A DNA stretch of 64,000 bases from Alcanivorax sp. 1008 (GTDB taxonomy: Bacteria; Pseudomonadota; Gammaproteobacteria; Pseudomonadales; Alcanivoracaceae). The first letter of the stretch is position 1. Each line of letters begins with the position of its first letter. A model generated the notes under the pieces. That model ran no database searches. It saw nothing but the letters and a program-made list of their open reading frames with translations, and was not told the origin of the DNA. A program made the translations under genes and the position numbers. Location of the stretch: positions 1 through 64,000 of the forward strand of contig NZ_JAFMPS010000007.1 of assembly GCF_020667895.1 (NCBI RefSeq). Direction: 5' to 3'. Positions 59,561-64,000 of this stretch are shown in pieces.

Positions 59561-62549
59561 ATTCTTCTACCTGCTCAAACTTGGCAAAGCGGCCTGGCAA
59601 CAGCTTGGCCAGTTGGGCAAAACTCTGTTTGACCCAGTCATCATAAATATTCTGGCCAACCAGATCGGTGTTAGCGATCAGGATATCAATTGCCTGATCT
59701 TCATAAGGCAGCGCTTGCTCTTCAAGAAGCAATTCATACTGTTCCAGTTCCAGCTCTCCGAGGCCTGCCGGTCTTTCCGAGTCGATCATGTCTTTGGCAA
59801 GTACCTGATACATCTGACCGATCTTGAAGTTCGCGGCGGTTGCATACTCGGATACACCAATCGCAGCGATGGTTTCGTAGCGCTTCAAGGCATCACGCAT
59901 CACAGTGGTTTTGCGCTCCAGACTGCGACGCAGGGGCTGGGTCAGCTTGATTGAGTTGAATTCTTCAAAGCGCGGCTCCGCCAGAGTAAAAGCGGCCCAT
60001 GCTCCAAGCCATGCCACCCGGTCCGAGCCCTGGTCACCGGCCTGCTGATGGGTTTTGACCAACTCATTCAGACCGTTGTTGTATGCGGCAGTGTCTCCGG
60101 TCTGCTCGTACAATTTGACCAGGCGGTGCTGTCCTTCGGCGCGGAAGTCATAGGGCTGAGGGTAGGCTGCCAGATACTTTCTATACAGACGGATGGATGC
60201 TTCTGGTTCTTTTGCCCGGTCCTGCATCTCGGCTGCTTGCCACAATGCCTGCCGGGCCAGCTCACGATCTGTCTGTTCATAATTGCCGGCAATACGCTCC
60301 AGTTCGAGTGCTGCTGCTCCGAAGTTGCCGGTTTTCTCGTATGCCACTGCCAGTTTGTCCGGAATGGTTTCATTGAGCGGATCTTTAGGATATCGCTGCC
60401 GGAAGCTCTCCAGAATTGGGATAGCGCTGTCGAAGTTTTCGATCTGCAGATAAAGAGTAGCTGCATCAAATTCTGCATTTTTACGAATGCTGGCTTCCGG
60501 GAATACCGTCGCAACTCGCATAAACATATCTGCCGCTGCGGCAAATTGCTCTGCAGTCTGCAATTCTTCCGCTTGCTTGTATACCGAGGCTGCCAAGCGC
60601 TCTTGATAGGTCAGGCGGTCTTTAGCTTCCACAGATGGATACTGCAGTACATTGGTATAGGCGAATTCAGCGACTTTAAAGCGGCCTAAATCAAACTCGC
60701 CATTAGCGATAGTGCTCCAGCCGTAGACGAGCAGTTTTTCCGGCGGCGGCGGCTGTAGTGATACCAGCATGCCGGCGGTGCGGATGGCGGCCTCAACATC
60801 CTCGCGTGCCAGCTGGTCATCAATAACGTTGCTGAGAACCTGCGGTACCTGCTCATGCTCCGGGTAGGTGGCCGCAAATTTCATACTGCTGGTGATGCTG
60901 CGCTCGCGCCACTGGTCCTTGGCCTGCTGCTGCTCTTCCGTATCTGAGGGCAGAGCACGGATCTGAGCCTGATAGGCAACCAGAGCGAAAAAGGCGGCAT
61001 CAGCGCTTTTCTCATAACCTTCGTAGCCGTATGCGGTGCGCTCGAACTCGGCCACGGCCTCTGCAAAGCGCTGACCAGAGAACAGGGTCTGGGCATACAG
61101 ATCATTGATTGACGCCTGATCTGCCGATGCCGGCGGTGTGTCCAGGTATTCCTTGTACCAGGCGGCGGGGCGTGCAAAGTCTTCTGGTTTCTTGGACTTC
61201 TGGGCCAGCGCATGATGATGGCCGGCAAGATCAAGAATATGTCCCTTCAGTTGAGTGACATAGCCGTCTCTGGCCTCCGGGTACTGGGTCCAGTAGCTGC
61301 TGTGAATGCCATATTGGCTGATGAACTTTTCTTTGGCTGGCAGAACCAGAGTTGGGAAACCGCCGCGCTGGAAAGCTTCAATATTCAGGCTGGAAAACTC
61401 GGGAGCCTGCGGGCTGGTAGGATAAACCGAGACAAACATGTCATAGGTGTCAGCAGCGTCACGGAAGCGTTCTTGCTGCAGGTAGATATCACCGAGGGAT
61501 CGGTAGGTATCTGCCTCGTATGGCCGGTGACCTCGTTTGGCGAACCAGTCCCGTACTGACGTGGCGCCATCCAGATTAGTAAATGCAAGACTGATAACCC
61601 GCCGTACATCGGTAACCAGCTTGGCTTGCATAGACTTTTCATCTGCCAGTTCTGCAGAGCCTTCCAGATGGTCAACGATGGCAAAAAACTGCTCCAGAGA
61701 TTGCTCATACTCACTTAACTTGTAGTGACTCCAGCCTAGCTTGTATAGAGATTGTTCGTAGAAGTCAGATTGCTCGCCGGCCTTAACGACCTCCAGGTAG
61801 GATTTTACCGAGGCATCATAGTCGCCATCTGAAAATTGCAGTTCTGCCAGACGGAACTGCGCTTCCAGATAGAACGGGCTGTCCGGGTACTCCTTAACCA
61901 TGTCTTTAAGTGCTTGCTGAGAATTGTCCAGATCTCCTGCCAAATCATAGGCTTTAGCGAGAAGGTAATAGGCCTCGGCGCGCTCTGCCGGGTCCTGACT
62001 GGTTTCCAGAAGGGTACGGTAGAGCTGGATGGCAGTGTTGTAGTCCGTGTCCAGCATGGCACCATCAAGTCCGCTGTAAAGACTGCCAGCCAGATCAAGG
62101 GCAGCATAACGCTGGTCCCGAGTTTCAGCTTGTTGCGCTTCACGCATGAAGTTTTCATACAGAAGCTTATCTACATTCATATCAAGCTCTGCCCGGTCGA
62201 CAGCCGGGTTTGCATTCAGCTCCTGATCCTGAAAGCCAGCGTCTTCTTCTTCTGCAGCAGCGAGCGCCAGGTCTGCCATGCGGCGAATGGAGCGACTACG
62301 TTGCTCAGGATCCTGAAAAAGCTCAACAGCGCGCTGATAGCTTTGCAGGGCAGCCTGAGCTGATACGTTATCGAGGTCCTGAGCCTCAATGGTAATTTCG
62401 GTTTGCTCCAGATCTGCCAGAGTTGTGCCGGTATAGCGGGCCTGCTCCTGCAGCGCCAGATCGTCCGTGGTGGATTGACTGGCGCAGCCGGCCAGTGAAA
62501 GGGCGACGGCAGCAGTAATAGTGCGAATACGAAAGGTGCCTCTGCTCAT
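59541..62549 (-). CDS. Large TPR lipoprotein (1002 aa)
   Basis: 1002 residues from ATG 62549, which overlaps the upstream stop (TGATG). Lipobox ALSLAGC with Cys22. Almost the whole chain is helical repeats of TPR/Sel1-like type (for example SDGDYDASVKSYLEVVKAGEQ, AEFAYTNVLQYPSVEA, FAAAADMFMRVATVFPE, LQIENFDSAIPILESFRQRYPKD), perhaps 15-20 units, giving a long superhelix that could span much of the periplasm. No enzymatic motif. Members of this type in related machines act as scaffolds. Confidence 0.85.
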   Translation of the reverse strand: MSRGTFRIRTITAAVALSLAGCASQSTTDDLALQEQARYTGTTLADLEQTEITIEAQDLDNVSAQAALQSYQRAVELFQDPEQRSRSIRRMADLALAAAEEEDAGFQDQELNANPAVDRAELDMNVDKLLYENFMREAQQAETRDQRYAALDLAGSLYSGLDGAMLDTDYNTAIQLYRTLLETSQDPAERAEAYYLLAKAYDLAGDLDNSQQALKDMVKEYPDSPFYLEAQFRLAELQFSDGDYDASVKSYLEVVKAGEQSDFYEQSLYKLGWSHYKLSEYEQSLEQFFAIVDHLEGSAELADEKSMQAKLVTDVRRVISLAFTNLDGATSVRDWFAKRGHRPYEADTYRSLGDIYLQQERFRDAADTYDMFVSVYPTSPQAPEFSSLNIEAFQRGGFPTLVLPAKEKFISQYGIHSSYWTQYPEARDGYVTQLKGHILDLAGHHHALAQKSKKPEDFARPAAWYKEYLDTPPASADQASINDLYAQTLFSGQRFAEAVAEFERTAYGYEGYEKSADAAFFALVAYQAQIRALPSDTEEQQQAKDQWRERSITSSMKFAATYPEHEQVPQVLSNVIDDQLAREDVEAAIRTAGMLVSLQPPPPEKLLVYGWSTIANGEFDLGRFKVAEFAYTNVLQYPSVEAKDRLTYQERLAASVYKQAEELQTAEQFAAAADMFMRVATVFPEASIRKNAEFDAATLYLQIENFDSAIPILESFRQRYPKDPLNETIPDKLAVAYEKTGNFGAAALELERIAGNYEQTDRELARQALWQAAEMQDRAKEPEASIRLYRKYLAAYPQPYDFRAEGQHRLVKLYEQTGDTAAYNNGLNELVKTHQQAGDQGSDRVAWLGAWAAFTLAEPRFEEFNSIKLTQPLRRSLERKTTVMRDALKRYETIAAIGVSEYATAANFKIGQMYQVLAKDMIDSERPAGLGELELEQYELLLEEQALPYEDQAIDILIANTDLVGQNIYDDWVKQSFAQLAKLLPGRFAKFEQVEEYVDIIY

Positions 62550-64000
62550 CACTGCGCTTTCCCCTGCAGACGGTCACTGAAGGACGCGTCCTGAACTCGC
62601 GCCATGGCCAAGTGTGCCTCGGCAAGCTGCTCACCGAGCTGGACGCGATTTCGCGCCAGCACCTGCAAGGCGTCGTTCTTGAGTAGCTGGCCAAGTTTGC
62701 TCATCAGTTTCTCGGTTTCAGCGATCATCTTGTCAATATCCTGGCGTCGCGCGTTCAGTCTTTTGCCCAGATCGCTGCGAATATGAAGCGAGGCGTCTCT
62801 TACTAGCTGTTCAGCTGCCTCAATGCGCAGGCCTGAGATCTCTATATCCTCTCCCGCCTGTGTTACATCTCGCAGCTGCTGCTCTCTATTTTGCGGAGCT
62901 GCACTTGCGATACTGTATAGCAGAACGCCTTTTACTCTGCGTAGCCGTTCACGTTGTGGCGAAGTGGCAGGTAATCCATTGAGCTGGCTTTCCAGTGCAG
63001 CAATAAGCTCCCAGGCCATCAGCTGATCATAATCGGCAAGGTCCTGTGGCCGCTTCATGTCCAGACGTTGCGGCATGTTCACAGCAATGTCTGCAGCCAA
63101 GGCGCCGGCTTCCTGTTGCTGGCGTTTCAGGGCAAGCAGTTTGGCCCGGGCATCTGGCAATACTCTCTCAAGCTGGGCCTGCTGGTTGCGCCAGGCGCTT
63201 TCCATGGCCGGTACAGATTGCTGCCAGTCGAGTAGTAGTGTGCGAAGACGATCAAGCTCCATGTACTGGCGGAACTGCTCAGAAAAATCATGAGATGCGA
63301 ACAGTCGATACAGATAAGGCATCTCCGGGCCGGCATCAGCACTGTAATTGGCCGCGCTCGCCATCGGATCAAGATTCATATTGGCAGCTTTGTCGTGACT
63401 CTTAAGGCGGTCCAGCCAGCGTTGCTCGTCGACATTGCGTATGGCCAGCTCAACCTGCCGCAGTTCATCACGTAGAGTCTCAGTGGCAAAACGGTAGCCC
63501 GCCAATGCCTGAGGAATGGCGCCGAGCTCCTCGTAGGCCCGCGGAGCCAGCAGCAAAGCCTCTTGCACCGATTGATGGCTGGGGTTGCGGCGGACGAGCT
63601 CCAGCCAAAGAGGAAGGGCGCGGCGGTATTCCTTGCGTTCAAAATTGCTTAGCCCCAGAGCGAGCAGCGCTTCATTGGAAAACGGGCCATCGGCGCGCAC
63701 CCTGACTAATGCTGCACGTGCTTGATCAAAGCGTTTCTCTTTTAACTCAGTCAGACCGATGGCAAGTGCGGAGCGATCCTTCAGGGCGTTGATTTCTTCG
63801 TCGCCTGGCGGAAGGTTCAGTACACCGCTGAGCATTCGAACGCCATCATTGATGTGGTTGGCACGGATCATCGCCACGCCCATATTGTAGGTGGCGTATG
63901 CACCCTCCCGGGTTCCGGCGGGGATGGAGTGCAGGCTGGCCAGTGCTTCGCCGAATTCTTCTTGGCTGATACGTATATTTGCAAGCATCAAATGGCGACG
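62549..64000 (-). CDS. TPR-repeat protein, C-terminal part (5' end beyond the window)
   Basis: The frame is open to the window edge and continues upstream (RRHLMLANIRIS...), so only the last 483 residues are seen. The N-terminal part of the visible piece contains TPR units (FGEALASLHSIPAGTREGAYATYNMGVAMIRAN; FDQARAALVRVRADGPFSNEALLALGLSNFERKEYRRALPLWLELVRRNP). From about residue 190 it becomes a helical region rich in Gln, Arg and Leu (RQQQEAGALAADIAVNMPQ; ...), probably coiled coil. A signal or lipobox would lie outside. Same operon as the channel genes. Confidence 0.82.
   Translation of the reverse strand, partial: RRHLMLANIRISQEEFGEALASLHSIPAGTREGAYATYNMGVAMIRANHINDGVRMLSGVLNLPPGDEEINALKDRSALAIGLTELKEKRFDQARAALVRVRADGPFSNEALLALGLSNFERKEYRRALPLWLELVRRNPSHQSVQEALLLAPRAYEELGAIPQALAGYRFATETLRDELRQVELAIRNVDEQRWLDRLKSHDKAANMNLDPMASAANYSADAGPEMPYLYRLFASHDFSEQFRQYMELDRLRTLLLDWQQSVPAMESAWRNQQAQLERVLPDARAKLLALKRQQQEAGALAADIAVNMPQRLDMKRPQDLADYDQLMAWELIAALESQLNGLPATSPQRERLRRVKGVLLYSIASAAPQNREQQLRDVTQAGEDIEISGLRIEAAEQLVRDASLHIRSDLGKRLNARRQDIDKMIAETEKLMSKLGQLLKNDALQVLARNRVQLGEQLAEAHLAMARVQDASFSDRLQGKAQ

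Noticed and set aside
1-64000. tRNA, rRNA, insertion sequences, phage or attachment sites
   Set aside because: I looked for cloverleaf-like ends, conserved rRNA stretches, transposase or integrase motifs and flanking direct repeats and saw none; short or divergent RNA genes could still be missed by eye.

Overview
The window looks like chromosomal DNA of a marine or oil-associated gammaproteobacterium of the Alcanivorax/Ketobacter/Marinobacter kind. This rests on gene content (several fatty acyl-CoA and peroxisome-type beta-oxidation genes, a system I ccm operon, EF-P hydroxylase EpmC, DUF6316/DUF6482/DUF6502 proteins); the genus cannot be fixed from the sequence alone. I found no rRNA, tRNA, CRISPR array, transposase or integrase.

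Layout. 1-9.4 kb is an accessory-looking, locally AT-rich stretch: the tail of an outer-membrane barrel, a possible truncated AraC-type protein, an intact AraC-type regulator, then four translationally coupled exported proteins sharing a short N-terminal motif (DUF6160/Fil-like), and an unknown small protein. 9.4-24 kb is a lipid-catabolism island: acyl-CoA ligase + TetR regulator, divergent from an acyl-CoA dehydrogenase, a 998-residue peroxisome-type multifunctional enzyme (SDR + hydratase 2 + three SCP2-type domains), an SCPx-type thiolase, an SDR, two different alpha/beta hydrolases, a FadE-type dehydrogenase and a di-iron 'metal-dependent hydrolase'. 24-28.3 kb, minus strand, holds the DUF5666 lipoprotein/DUF6502 pair, CHAD and CYTH proteins and a DUF4279 protein. 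28.4-31.1 kb is ccmABCDE, closed by a terminator with no ccmFGHI. 31.2-38.1 kb carries an RLAN/RimK-like ATP-grasp enzyme, an MFS transporter and a 1239-residue repeat lipoprotein. 38.1-42.6 kb has a tandem thioredoxin-fold protein and a fadA/fadB-like beta-oxidation pair ending in a strong terminator. 42.8-55.6 kb is mostly housekeeping: two small DUF proteins, FeS-type photolyase overlapping folE, a single-domain response regulator, an SDR paralogue of the multifunctional enzyme, AraC overlapping purU, an outer-membrane protein, an ABM protein, MFS, TusA-like, Ca/Na antiporter, an unknown protein, MATE and epmC.

55.6-64 kb (minus strand, running in from beyond the window edge) is one long operon: TPR protein (partial), 1002-residue TPR lipoprotein, small TPR lipoprotein, small periplasmic protein, ExbB/TolQ-like channel, two ExbD-like proteins and a TonB-like protein with an AgmX/PglI-type C-terminus. 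It resembles the energised core of the Myxococcus Agl-Glt machine. One ExbD copy has Asn where the proton-carrying Asp should be. This operon is my best candidate for a poorly described system; the peroxisome-like beta-oxidation island and the four-gene exported-protein operon follow.
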